From: Phanerochaete sordida
Lineage: Eukaryota; Basidiomycota; Agaricomycetes; Polyporales; Phanerochaetaceae
Reading direction: 5' to 3'
Assembly (NCBI GenBank): GCA_019973155.2
Contig: BPQB01000016.1
Span: forward strand, 124,001 to 188,000
Length of the DNA stretch: 64,000 nt
Within the stretch, counting starts at the first letter, position 1; every line of letters begins with the position of its first letter. Under the pieces are notes generated by a model. It was not told the DNA's origin, did not search any database, and worked only from the letters and a program-made list of their open reading frames with translations. The translations under genes and the position numbers were made by a program. Shown in pieces: positions 1-11,230 of the stretch.

Positions 1-825
1 GCACCAGGTCGCTGGCACTCAGTTTGATACTCCCCAAAACCCCGTTGACAACGCTGTAGATCGTGAAGAGCATCTTCCGATCCCGCCGCGTGAAGCCTGG
101 AGTCGGGCAAACCATGCGATCAAAAAGTTCCGCGTTCCACTGTTCGCTGTACCACGACCGCGGAGATTCGCGGCGTTCGTAGGTGGCATGTACGCAGCCC
201 GGAAAGCCGCTGTAGAAGTCCGAGTCTGAGTCTGATTCTTCCGGGCCCGGAAGAGCGTCGTAGGCAGCTGCTTGCGCTACAATCTCGTCGTGAACACTTG
301 AGGGGTACGTGTCGCAGTTTGGGCTGCAACAAATGAGGCGGTGTCCCGCCCACGGACCTGCCTTCGGCAGGGCGAGCTCGCGAAGACGGGCCTCCCCGAC
401 GACGCCGAGGATGTCGTGCGAAATGCAAAGGCACGCGCACGACTCCAGATCGTCGATTTCGTCGAACATGGCGGCGAGGATCTCGTTTGGAAGGCGGAGC
501 AACGCAGATTTGGCGGATATCTTGGCCTCACGAGCAGTGACCTCCTTGTCTTTCCTATGGATCATTGTCACAAACGCCTGCATCATTCGGAAGTTATGAA
601 ACACACACCAGATGTTGAGCGTCCTCCGTTCTGGGCCCCAGTACTTCACGAGACTCAGTGCCAGGTCATTCTTGGGTTCCCAGAATATTTCCCCGAATTT
701 TGCGTCCGCGCCTCCGACCGACTCTCGTGCGTCGACGTTGACACTGGAAGGCGTCATCGTTAGCCACGGGCACATCAGCCGCACCAGCGATCTGAGAGAA
801 CATACAGTAAAAAATGCGCGCTCAT
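1..825 (-). CDS. F-box-like WAGDR-family protein, subfamily 1 (copy A), 3'-truncated by window edge
   Basis: Exons read as 825-806, 743-609 and 554-1, with GT-AG introns of 62 and 54 nt. The 20-nt first exon gives MSAHFL, exon 2 (135 nt) contains NVDARES and AKFGEIFWE, and exon 3 starts an F-box-like segment at LLRLPNEILAAMFDEIDD, followed by GPWAGHRLICC and an acidic Asp/Ser tract. The architecture and exon 2 length match the copy at 9814-11013, where the protein continues through a NLTKxxYVR motif and a WAGDR motif; here the frame is still open at base 1, so those parts lie outside. F-box-like proteins usually bridge SCF ubiquitin ligases to substrates; that role is inferred only. It is transcribed divergently from copy B across a 347-bp gap. 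No long start-to-stop ORF marks it because it needs splicing and runs off the edge. Confidence 0.8.
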
Positions 826-1172
826 ATCGTTGTGTTGGAAGAGGTTGGAAGTAGTTGAGAAGAGAGAGAGATGGCGCGCCAACGTTGAAGTTGAAATGCG
901 CCGCGTGTGCGCGCGCGGCTTCAGACGCGTAGTAGAATAGGGGTGCGGGGCGGCGGCACTCCCATTCATGGCGCATCCTGACGCCACAGGGGTTGCACAG
1001 GGGTCTGCAACAGGTCTGGGCAGAGTAGGCAGGAGACGGAAGAAAATACTCAGAAGTATAAATGAGTGCATGGGCTGACAGCTACTGCTCTGGAGCCTGC
1101 TGACCCGTTGGATTCACCTGCTCTGCAGCATATCCTCCCAATCCAGGCCTTCACATCTGTGCTCTACTTGCC
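826..1172. promoter_or_regulatory. shared promoter region between divergent copies A and B
   Basis: This 347-bp gap separates the start codons of two head-to-head family members. A TATAAAT sequence at 1057-1063 lies about 110 bp before the ATG of copy B and suits a TATA box. No equally clear box is seen on the copy A side. No ORF here has coding character. Confidence 0.5.
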
Positions 1173-2424
1173 ATGGCCAACGTCTTGAATGCTGCTGCTG
1201 GCCCTCCAGCCGCCCAAGGGCAAGCCCTTTTCCCTAGCTGGCTTGTCAAGCTGGGGTGGGTTGTGTACGTCCGTCTGCGTACGATCCGCTGCATGTCCAT
1301 TCTCATTCCCCTGCATTGCGTCGTCAGCATCAACATCGACAAGAAGCAATTCGTCAACTTCAGCATGCCTGTCGGGAAACCTACAACCCTCACTGTTTCC
1401 ATGCCGAATGGGCAACAGGTCCAGCACCTCCTCCCACCGGCTGTTGACGACCTCCAACCGTCCGCGGACCGCATTGCGTCCGCAGCGGGGAGGCACGACG
1501 AGGTGATCTGGCCGCTTAGCGAACCCGCTGTGCTACCGCTTGACGATGTGCTCAGGTACAGTCTGTCGAAGGCATGTGGTGCACATCTGACATTAGCTTC
1601 ACAGACTCATCGAGCAAAACACGCCCACCCCTGCTGCAGCGTATAGCATGCACAACCGCCCACCGCGTGGCATGCACAACCTGCCGTCGGACGTCTTACT
1701 CCACATTTTCGATGCCATCGACAACGTGGGCGACGCAACCAGGCTCTGCTTGACCCACCCGGAGCTGCTCTGCGCAGGGTACAAGCGCGTCGAGGAGCTC
1801 GGCAAGAAACGCTGGGCGCCGTGGGCGGGCGACCGGGTGCTGGCCCTGCCGGGGAAGCAAGATCGGACCTTCTGGCTCGACGCACGCACCCACACACCGG
1901 GCGTCCTCGCCACCGACAGCGACCTCCGCGCCGACATCACGGCGGCGGGCGGGCTCGCGCCGTACCTCGAGACGTACGCGCGCGCAGCGCCGTTCGGGCG
2001 CTGCCCAGACACGCTGCGCGCGCTCGCGCACAAGATGCCGCGCTTCGACTGGGCGACGAGCCCCGCGCTCAGCGTGTGCTGCCACCCGTCCGACGCCGCG
2101 TGGCTCGTGTGCAACCTCACCAGACGCGAGTACGTCCGCGTCGCGCCCGCCCGCACGCGCGACGGCCAGCGGTCCGCTGACGCGCTGATGCAGGCGGACG
2201 CGACTGGCGATTCGGTCGCGGCCGACCTCCCGCTGCGGGTCGGGAAGTCCGTGGCGAACAGAATCTACGCCTCGTCTGGCAGCGCGGGTGCATGGGCTGG
2301 CCATCGCGTCATGATCCGTCGGCTGGAGGTTGCGAAGGTCAGCTTTAAGGACTGGGCCCAGTGGAAGGATGTCACGAAAGACGACGATCCCGCGAACGAT
2401 CCCTGGTACCTTGGTGACAATTAA
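1173..2424 (+). CDS. F-box-like WAGDR-family protein, subfamily 2 (copy B)
   Basis: Exons are 1173-1264, 1328-1555 and 1605-2424, giving about 379 residues with both introns in phase 2. Exon 1 carries the PSWLVKLGW signature, exon 2 begins INIDKKQFV and ends near VIWPLSEPAVLPLDDV, and exon 3 has an F-box-like segment NLPSDVLLHIFDAIDNVGDA followed by RWAPWAGDRVLALPGK, CNLTRREYVR, GAWAGHRVMI and WAQWKDVTK. The same order is seen in copies at 11231, 17180 and 18751. Without splicing the gene looks like two unrelated ORFs. Function is unknown; the F-box-like segment suggests a ubiquitin-ligase adaptor, but no substrate-binding repeats such as WD40 or LRR are visible. Confidence 0.85.
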
Positions 2425-2631
2425 ATCGCACCAGTACAAGCTTCCTTGGTCCTTTACAGTCTCTGTCAACTTGTCAATGTATCAGTTGAGAGCTCATTCG
2501 GCCGCCGTAGAATGTCTCGAGGGTCTGATGAGCGAAATCACCGCGTTGAACACGTTCTGCAAAGCACATGATAATAATACACGGACAGTCTAAGCAATGA
2601 TATGGGGCCCACTGACATCGATTCTTGCAGT

Positions 2632-4157
2632 CTAAGTCCTGTAGTCCCCGTTGATCCTGACGTATTCCTGCAGCAAGTTCAGTATCAGGTATCGGTGGAA
2701 GACAGTCATTTTCGCTCACATAGCTGAAGTCACACGTCCAGTACTTCGCACTCTCGTTTCCGAGACCGAGCTCAACGCGAATCTCAAGGTCGTCCTGGCC
2801 GATGATCTCGGACGCGCGAGCCTCGTCGACCTTCTCCGGCTCACCGTTCACGAGCAGAGCCAGAGGCGCCGTGCCGTCCGCCGGGATGAATGACACGTTG
2901 ACACGGGTCGGATCGAGCGGCGCAGACAGCGGTACGGAACCTGTCGCAGCAAGGATACGTCCCCAGCTAGAAGTACATGAGCCAGAGCTATTGATGGCCG
3001 GGCATCAGGCTTACTTCGCATCTTCACCGAACAAGGCCGTCTTGACCAGGGCTGAAGTTGAGATACGCGAAGCGATTTTGTGTGCGTCGGCATATGACTT
3101 GGCACCCTGCACCACCCATTAAATCGGGTCTGCGGCTGCAAGAAAGAGTATTTCATACCTCGACGGAGACTGTGACGAATTTGGTCGCGCCCTCGCCGTC
3201 CCGGACGACGAGCTGGGCCAGCTCCGCAGCAAACGAGGTCAGCTCCTCCCTGAAGATCTCGAACCCTTCCTTGTCCTTCGCCTCGTCGATCTCGGGCTGC
3301 CCCTCGGCTGCGGCGCCGTTGGCGAGCACGACGATCGTGTCGTTGGTGGACATGTCGCCGTCGACGGAGATGGAGTTGAAGCTGCGCTCGACAGCATACG
3401 TGAGCGCCGACTGGAGGCTGCGCGGTGCGACGGGCGCGTCGGTAAGGATGCAGCCGAGGAGCGTCGCGTGCAGCTGCCCGGCGGGCGCGGGCGGGCCCAT
3501 ATCGGGGTGGATCATGCCTGCGCCCTTGTCCATGCCCGCGAGGCGGTACTCCTTGCCACGGATCGTGAAGGTGCGGGCGCGCAGCTTCGGGAAGGTGTCC
3601 GTGGTCATGAACGCGCGCGCGGCGCGCTCCCAGGAGGCGAAGTTGGATCCGAGACGCGCCGGAGGGAGGGACTTGATGCCGGTGAGGATCTTGTCGATGG
3701 GCAGCGTTTGCCCGATGACTCCGGTGGACATGACGAGGGTCTCGCTGAGGCCGCCGCTGGCAGGGGTTTCGTGGAGCGCGTCGGTAGCACGCACCATCGC
3801 CCAGGCATCCTGCATCCCCTGCGAGCCTGTCACCGCGTTTGCACAGCCGCTGTTGACGACGATGCCGCGTGCGCGTCCACCACCCTCCTGCAACACTTGC
3901 TGAGAGACGACGACGGGAGCAGCCTTGAAAGCATTCCGGGTGAAGCAAGCAGCAGCAGCGGCAGGCTTCTGAGACAAGATGACGGCCAAGTCAAGCACCT
4001 CGGGCTTCTTCTTCACCCCAGCATGAATGCCGTTCAGGAGATAGCCTTTGGGGAACACGTTGTCAGGGATGGGTGCATGAAAGTGGCTTTTCGAGGGAAT
4101 GGATTTGGAGGTGTAGGTCGAGGAGAGCCTCTTCGCCATCTTTGACCACTGCGACAT
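2632..4157 (-). CDS. ARG7: Bifunctional ornithine acetyltransferase / N-acetylglutamate synthase (ArgJ family), mitochondrial
   Basis: The enzyme moves the acetyl group from N-acetylornithine to glutamate in the mitochondrial arginine cycle. The first exon spans most of the protein, including [28 protein letters not shown] and HATLLGC; the Thr after HA is the expected self-cleavage nucleophile of the family. Three further exons supply [29 protein letters not shown], and the C-terminus [13 protein letters not shown] joined to [11 protein letters not shown], ending with a stop at 2632. The N-terminus ([13 protein letters not shown]) is basic and Ser-rich, as for a mitochondrial presequence. The 3' end converges on copy B across 207 bp. 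Single-ORF reading would miss the C-terminal region between 2632 and about 3150. Confidence 0.95.
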
Positions 4158-4905
4158 GGTGGCTGTGGGCAGAGCTGGTAGGAACTGCCGCCGCTAGTCG
4201 CCTTTTATGAAGTTGGTCCGCAGGAGTCACGACCTCGGCGTGGTGATACACTCCAAGTAGTAGCAGAATTCACGCAGAGGCTGTTTCGCCAGAGAACATC
4301 TGAAGTGAGTCATGAAAGAGGTAATCATATTGGCCCCGCACCGAGCTCAGGTTCTGGGTACAAATCCGAGCAAACTCTAGTCGAAAGACAGAAGGATAAA
4401 GGCCAGAGAGTCGTTCTGACACCGCTCCGTTACTTGCACGCGTCCTGGAAAGACAGACGGCGAAGTGCAGCTCCGAAGCTGCAACGATGTTCAGAGAAAA
4501 ACGCGACAAGTCTCCAAAGCAGCCATTTATACTGCTACCACTTTAGGCAGGAGGTTCCCACATTGGGCGCCTGCGCAGCCGCGCCGTGCCCGCCGGCGCT
4601 AGCCGAAAAGTGGCAGGCATCCTCAAGACTCTCGACACCGGCCGGTACGACGACAAAAATGGGCTCAACAAGGTGAGAACCGAATCTACGCCGCTGGAAC
4701 CTCTGCTAGGATGCCCTGCGGCCGAAAGAACGGGGGAAATCGACGGAGAATGAGATGGATGGAAGGGCAAGCGGTCGGATGACAACTTTCAGGACTCGAT
4801 GCACCCCCGGCGGTCTCCTCCACTTTCCCCGCCTGCCTGGCTACTTGGCCCGTCCAGCGCCCCTAGTCCGCTTCTCTGGAACACGCTGGCTCACTCCAAT
4901 CCTTA
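4158..4905. other. intergenic, divergent ARG7 / RPL33 promoters
   Basis: This 748-bp gap lies between two divergent housekeeping genes. Pyrimidine-rich stretches just before 4906 are typical of fungal ribosomal-protein 5' leaders. A short open frame around 4560-4740 has no ATG or recognisable homology, and I do not call a gene. Confidence 0.5.
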
Positions 4906-5387
4906 ATGTCCCGTAGACTCTACGCCAAGGGCCGCCTTCTCGGCCACAAGCGCGGCAAGCGCAACACCCACCCCAGCACCACTCTCGTCCAGCTTGAGGG
5001 TGTCTCCAACAAGGAGGAGGCCCAGTTCTACCTCGGCAAGGTGCGTTCAGCAGCTTTCGGAAACCAGGAAGCTTCATGTAACCCTCGCTTTGCAGCGCGT
5101 CGCCTACGTTTACCGGGCCAAGAGGAAGATCGAGGGTTCCAATGTACGAGTAATCTGGGGGTGCGTGCGCTAGTTCTGCGTTAAGAAGGCAGAGCCCTGA
5201 CATCTCATTCCAGCCGTGTCTCCCGCCCTCACGGCAACAACGGTGTCGTCAAGGCCAAGTTCAAGTCGAACATCCCACCTCACGCTTTCGGCGCATCCGT
5301 CCGCGTGGTAAGCACCAGTAGACCCAGCTTCTCTGCGTTAATAGCTCATACCGTGTATCATAGATGTTGTACCCTTCTACGATCTGA
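4906..5387 (+). CDS. RPL33: 60S ribosomal protein eL33 (L35Ae family)
   Basis: Four exons (4906-5040, 5096-5160, 5214-5307, 5364-5387) encode 105 residues, close to the roughly 107 expected. Readable segments are [22 protein letters not shown]-type RNA-binding residues around [32 protein letters not shown], and a last exon encoding only MLYPSTI. It is a component of the large ribosomal subunit near the tRNA exit region. The four small exons with canonical GT-AG introns, and the pyrimidine-rich leader, fit a highly expressed ribosomal gene. Confidence 0.96.
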
Positions 5388-6158
5388 TTTATTCGTGTGC
5401 TTTCGCTTGTCTCTGGCATCTCCCGTCGTCTACCTACCGCAATATGACAAGTCCCATGGCCCACATGCATATATCACGACTCCTGAGTGAGGATCAAAAT
5501 TTCGCGGTGTGCTGGAATAACTGCGCAGGAAGCGCATCCTCGAGTGGATTTTCCTGTCCTCTCCCTGGGGCTCGGGGGAAGAGGTGCGGCGGAAGTTGGT
5601 CGCACCAAGGTGATGTTGCAAGTGGTCGTACCGCCATTCGTTAAAAGGCTGCTGGACCACGCATGTCACCTATAGCTAGTCACACGATGATTCGTGAACA
5701 AGGATGCCATTTCTCGCGCTGCCGGGCTTGCGTCGTTCGCTTCCAGGGAATATCTGGGGGAACATCGGCTGCCAGCAAACCAGCGCGTTTCATACAGAAG
5801 CCATCTTCAACGACGAGTCGTCCATGCATGCGTCGCACAATTCGATGCACAGAGAGATAGACAGATCGAGCATGCATTGCTACAGAAGGTTCATATTCCG
5901 TGGGGAAGTGCAACATGCTTTTGGAGGAACGCATACAACTTTGTTCGATGGGTGGGTAGGCAGGCACCAAGGGAAGGGTATCATTAACTATAAAAGCATT
6001 ACGAATGGGATGTACGTCGTTGTCCATGGGTACTAAGCATCTATTCTCTGGTATTTCCGGTGAGCTGGCCAACATGCTACGGCCGTCTTCCCTGCCCCGC
6101 ACTGAATGGGCACCTTGCGCACGTGAACGCAAGGGAATCGCCCGCGACCCTGCTGCCG
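5388..6158. other. intergenic between convergent RPL33 and the membrane-protein gene
   Basis: This stretch of 771 bp is bounded by two 3' ends. ORFs up to 150 codons exist on both strands but show no domain, no conserved motif and no plausible splice partners. I see no gene, repeat or RNA. Confidence 0.5.
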
Positions 6159-7420
6159 CTACTCGAAGACCATGTGGCCCTTCGTGTCCACCGTGGCTCG
6201 CATGCCGCCGCTCTTCTTGCCCTGCGCGTACTGTTCCGCCATGCGAGTCTTCTCGAGCTCGCGCTTGTGCTGCGCGAGCGTTGCCTGCCGCTGGGCCTCG
6301 GCCTCTGCCTTCGCAGCCTTTGCGGCCTCGTTCCGCGCGAGGTTCTGCCGCTGCTTCTTCGTTAGTGACTCCGGCGCGCTCTGCGTCGCGTGCGGTGCTT
6401 TTGGCCCTGTGTGAAACGTCAGCCGAGCACGGAGGCCGCGAAAGATGCCGGACGTACTTGTGCGGCCGCCACCACGCGAGCTCTGGACGATCCAGCCGCT
6501 CTCGTCCTCGCCATCAGCGTCGTCGGCGGTGAGGCCTGAATTGTCGACGTCTTCGTAGTCGGCCCAGGAGAAGCCCGCGGCGGGCTGCTCGTCGGGGCGC
6601 GGCTGCACCCGCAGGACGCGTGCAGGCGCAGGCACATCGGGGGTCTCGAGCATGCTGTAGGCAGGTCAGACGGCGGCCCGGACGCACTGGACACGGAACA
6701 CGGCACGCACTCTTCCACATGGGTCTTGCGCGGCTTGGGCAGCAGCCGCTCGGCGAGCGTGCGACGGGCGGCGGCCGTTCCCACCTGCTCGTCCTCCGTG
6801 CGCTCGGCCACGGGCGAGGACGTGCCGGTGACGGACGTCGTAACCTCGCTCGTCGCGGGCTCTGCTGTCGCTGACGACGCCGCCGCGGCGCCCGGCGGGT
6901 TCGCGCCGCGCTTCTTGGACTCGACGCGTGTCCAGGGCCCGTCGGCGTCGATGATTGGTGTGCTCTTGCGCCGCGCTGCTGTAGGCCGTGGCACGGGCGT
7001 CGAGGACTCGGGTGCGGTCGCTGACGAGTCGCTTTGGGCATCGAGCGCTGCCTGCGCCGCACTGCTGGAAGCCTTCTTCGCCTTCTTCTTCTTCTTGGGC
7101 TTGCTCGTCGCCGCGGTTGCTGGTGTCTGCTCCGCAGCGAGGTCGAAGCCTCCCGGGACGACGGCCGGGAACTGGACGACCGTGGGCTCGACCTCCGTCT
7201 GCGACGCGGACTGCACTCCTCCCTCCTTCGCTGCTGCCTTTCGCTTCTTCTTGCCCTTGCTCTCCGCAGGCGCAGGTTGCGCTTCACCTGGTAGGACCGC
7301 GCGGTTAGATGGTGCTGCCCAGTCGGGCGGCGGCGGTCGCTTCTCGAGGAAGCCGTAAACGATGCCGCCGGTAATTAGCACGACGGAGAGCACAGAGATG
7401 CTAGAGTAGACAGAGCCCAT
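6159..7420 (-). CDS. Unknown single-pass membrane protein with Lys/Ala-rich cytosolic tail
   Basis: Exons 7420-6711, 6654-6458 and 6406-6159 give about 384 residues. Residues about 6-24 (ISVLSVVLITGGIVYGFL) form one hydrophobic segment close to the N-terminus, and the rest is hydrophilic, with KGKKKRKAAAK and KPKKKKKAKK tracts, a FSWADYEDVDNS/GWIVQSS region, and a C-terminal basic coiled-coil-like stretch LTKKQRQNLARNEAAKAAKAE. The second intron (51 nt) is a multiple of three and lacks an in-frame stop, so retention would add 17 residues. I recall LTKKQRQN-type tails in fungal proteins of unknown function, but assign none. Likely location is an intracellular membrane with the charged tail in the cytosol. 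Confidence 0.75.
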
Positions 7421-9813
7421 AGCGCAGTAGGAGGAGATGGAGGGAGGAGGAGAAGAGGTTAAATTACGCGGATAAGTTCAACGTCACAGCTGCTTCGCTG
7501 GACGGACTGGAACCACGTGACTGATAAACACGTCAACATGCATCAATAACACGCCAATTTACTTCCGTACGCGTCCTCTTCGCCCGCCTCGAGAGCACCT
7601 TGAAAACATTGTACACATGTTCCGGAATCAGACGATAACAATTCTTGAAGCATAAAGCAGGAACCATCAAGCAAAATTCCAGTACGTTGGATCGATGCGA
7701 GACGAGGTTCATAGACCTTTTGCAGATCGTTGTGAAGTAGCACTGCTGGGTGACCAACATAACCCCAAAACGCACATGAGCTCCCACTGCTAGGCAAAGT
7801 GTAGTAGTACCTATTCATATACGCGTATTAAATATGGAATACAGCCTATCGGTCATGTAATGAATGCATTTTAGTCCGGGCCGCGAGCGGCATTCGAGAT
7901 TCTGGGTGTTTTGACAGATCATATCTCGGTCTCGTGCACACGTATGTGCAAGCGAGCCTATGAAGAACTTTTTGGGCGATTTGCGAGTTGTAGAATGAGG
8001 CGCTTTAGTCGCGACGAGGATAATGGTGCGCTTGGTGGTGTGCATGCCGGGTTTGGGCAGGGCGAAGCCACGACTCTTGTTCGAGCGACGGAAGAGCGAC
8101 GCATGCTGAGTACGAGAAAACATGACGACGTCGTAAGTGTTTGGCTTAGGACGGGAAGAGGATGCACTCAACTCTCTACGCCGCCGTTCTTCGCCGCGTT
8201 GACCGATATACGGCCGCTTCCAGCATCTCGAACAGATGAAGTGCCTCGGATGCTGACAGCACAGTCGTGGTGAGCCGCACTCTTGAACAGTCTCACGAAT
8301 GGTCGTATGCTGCAGGTTTCAGTCAGATGCTGTACGTGAGCTGCGTTACACGAGGGTTATCAGCCTTCACACTGACCTGACACGTCAGAGACACGACCTC
8401 TTCGCTTTCTCCATGAGTCAGTTACAAGACGACTAGAGGGACAAGTAAGAGATACATACGTTACAATTTGACACATTCTGAGGGCTGGAGTGGAAGACAT
8501 GAAGAAAAATCGGGACGCCACAGTGCCAGGTGGCCTAGCGGGCCCAAGCGTCGCTAAAAGCTGTGGCGATGAACCACGTCTGCATTTGTCTAGATTTCGG
8601 CTGATCAATACGCTGCCGAGGTGGCAATTTGCTAGGCTCTTCTAGCGTCGAAGTCCTCCGTAGGTCGCCGACGACATAGTGGGCAGAAGCTGCCTGGTTT
8701 CGCAAGACTTTCAAGCTGGGAAGCCCGACACTGTACCAGATTCATGCTCGTTGCTGGACCAGAGCCTGTGTCCCTGCGTCGGACTGCTTCAGGCAAATCA
8801 TTTGTTCTTAAACTTGCTCCGGACCAAGTCGGTGACGGACGTACCATGACTATACGCTGCGGTACGTGGGCGGGTCGCCCATGCAAGTCGAGAAAGCAAC
8901 GGGAAAGCCGCTCTGGCTTACCGAAAGCTTATCACCTTTGAACAGGACATTGAGTGATTGCTATACTGGCAAGCAGAGTAAGAAACTGAGCTCATTGGAG
9001 TAAGTATTGTTTCAAGCTCCGCTTTGCGACTCATCTAGTCATTCTGATCTAAGCCACTCGATCCACCTCGCGTCGACGTCCGCCGCGGAGGACTCTTGGA
9101 TTCGACAGCACTGTGCAGGTTACCTCAGAAAACAAAGGTCCTCTCTCAATATTTATCAAAACTTCTGTGATTAACATTGTAAGGTGCTCCACAGGATTTT
9201 CATCGTTCGTCGACCGTGTGACATCGGATCGTGTTCTTGCAACTGCAACAATTCTCCACCGTTGTTCGCGCGCTGTCTTGGCACGTTGACAAATAATGAA
9301 GCCTGTCGAATGATTCTCCAGCCTTGGCTCTGGACGACTCGAGAAAACTCGAGGGGATTTGCGCGTCCGAGATCATTGTTCTCGAGAACCGCATCACCTC
9401 GGCCCCGGGATGGCCGTGCGACTCCCGCTACTTACGTGAGTAGCGATCCCTTTGTTGTTTTCCTTTTTCGCAAAAATGACTAGGACTGACTCGTGGCAGA
9501 ATAGATCAGAGCCACAGAGATTGTCAAACGCAAGGCGCGAAAACTGATCTCGGCGGGTCTTTCGCTGGCATTTGCTGGGCAGCCATTGTTCCACTGGCAT
9601 GACGTCGTCCTGGCCACATTATGCCCTTACCAGGACTGCGACCACAGCTGCGAATGATGGCCGATTGGAACCCCGCAATCATTGTGGCATCCGACCCTTG
9701 AACGATATAAAACCTTCCTCACCTCTGCCAACACTTCCTCGACCACTCCCCCCCATCTCACTTGGTCTTTCTACCATCGTCTCGCTACATTTTCTCGAAG
9801 TTATCTCGGCATT
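7421..9813. other. gene-poor 2.4-kb stretch; TATA box of copy D at its right end
   Basis: This is the longest gap in the window. Several ORFs of 60-120 codons occur on both strands but none has a recognisable motif, and stop codons are frequent. I found no inverted terminal repeats or tRNA. At 9706-9712 a TATAAAA lies about 102 bp before the ATG of copy D, followed by a pyrimidine-rich leader. The rest may hold decayed sequence or an unrecognised noncoding transcript. Confidence 0.4.
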
Positions 9814-11013
9814 ATGGGCCAATGGTTCAAATTGTACGTATCTTTAGCATTCCCACTAGCTGTGGTATCGGGCTGAGCCTTCCCTTTCATCAGCGCGAAC
9901 ATCGACGCTCAAGAGACTGCCAACGGTGCAGATGCAAAACTTGGCGAAATTATCTGGGAATCGAAGCAAGACTTGGTGAAACTGCTCGTGAAATATTGGC
10001 ACGTCGACAAAACATCGATGAATGTTTTGTACGTCTCACGCCACCGAGTGTAGTACCCCGGTGTTCAACTCATAGTCGCCCGCAGAACGAACGATGCTGC
10101 CGCCGCAGTTGAGGCGAAGCTGGCCTCCGAGTCGCGTCTCTTGCGACTCCCGAACGAGCTCATCGGTGCCGTCTTCGACCACCTTGAATATCTTAAGGAC
10201 TGCATATGCTTGTGCGCTGCCCACCGTGCCCTGGGCATGGTCGGAAAAGCTCGCATCTGCGCCCTTATGGTCCCCAACACCCGTGGCCCCTGGGCAGGCC
10301 AGCGCCTCATCTGTGTTGGGGACTACGCTGATGAATACCCTGCAAGCATTCAAGACGACATTTTTGCGCAGTTGAGGGCGTACAAGGCGCAGCGTACACC
10401 GGAAGTGCCCACGGTCGACCTCGGCCCCCCAATGTCCAGCACTGGCTCTAACGCTGACTCCGATGTCGCACCGGATGAAGAGGCAAAGAGGGAAGAGCGT
10501 CTTCCTGGGCTCTACGAATGCGTCTCCTACACCTACTGCCACCGCAACCCTCCCAGCTACTTTTGCACTTATATCGACTACTATTCGTGGCGCCTGAAGA
10601 AGCGGCACGGTGATCTCCACAGAGTGTCGGAGATCTGCCGAGCGATTGAAGGCATCCGGACTGCTATCAACACCGTCTCCGACGACCTGGTGCTCTGCAA
10701 CCTGACGAAGGGCGAATACGTCCGGAACGACGCGGTCCAGCAGCTCAACGCCTGGGCGAACGAGCACGTGCAATGGCCAGTCGACATCAGCCTCGGCACG
10801 GTCGTGCTCACTCGCATCTCTTGGTCGACGGACTCATCTTGTGCCATGCACGAGGACGTGGCCGAGCGCCTCGCCCAGGGCGACTGGGCCGGCGATCGCT
10901 TCGAGATCGTGCCAATCGGGAAGCTGAACCCCGACGTCGAGTGGAAGGACGCCACCGACGAGGCTGTGGCTTGGGTCCGCAAGTGCTTCGAGGTGGACAT
11001 GGGCCTGGCTTAG
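9814..11013 (+). CDS. F-box-like WAGDR-family protein, subfamily 1 (copy D)
   Basis: Exons 9814-9833, 9894-10028 and 10086-11013 encode about 360 residues, both introns in phase 2. The 20-nt exon 1 gives MGQWFK, exon 2 gives ANIDAQETANGADAKLGEI, and exon 3 has the F-box-like LLRLPNELIGAVFDHLEYL, then GPWAGQRLICVGDY, an acidic insert around residue 170, LVLCNLTKGEYVR, ISWSTDSSCAM, GDWAGDRFEIVPIG and VEWKDATDEAVAWV. It is the best-preserved template for the truncated copy A. A TATA box sits about 102 bp upstream. It converges tail-to-tail with copy E over 217 bp. Substrate unknown; the SCF adaptor role is inferred only from the F-box-like segment. Confidence 0.88.
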
Positions 11014-11230
11014 GGAAGTTCTACTTACAGCGTAGTTATGTTGTGCAGCATGAGTCCGCCCTATTTGTGTATGAACAGCTGCTCTAAGGAAAATCAGGAC
11101 AGACCTATAATTCCTCACGAAATGTGCGATCTGCGAGGTCGACAGCTCACACTTGAATTTCATGGTTGATCACGATCATTATTCTGCATACATACGACAA
11201 GTACAGTGATCTTCTGACTGAGCTCCATAT

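Noticed and set aside
2848..3948. 366-codon frame on the minus strand
   Set aside because: Overlaps the ArgJ gene in another frame, is Arg/His-rich as shadow frames are, and has no motif; only the last part coincides by chance with a real ArgJ exon.
5680..6132. 150-codon minus-strand ORF
   Set aside because: No motif, atypical codon use and no splice partners in the gap between two convergent genes.
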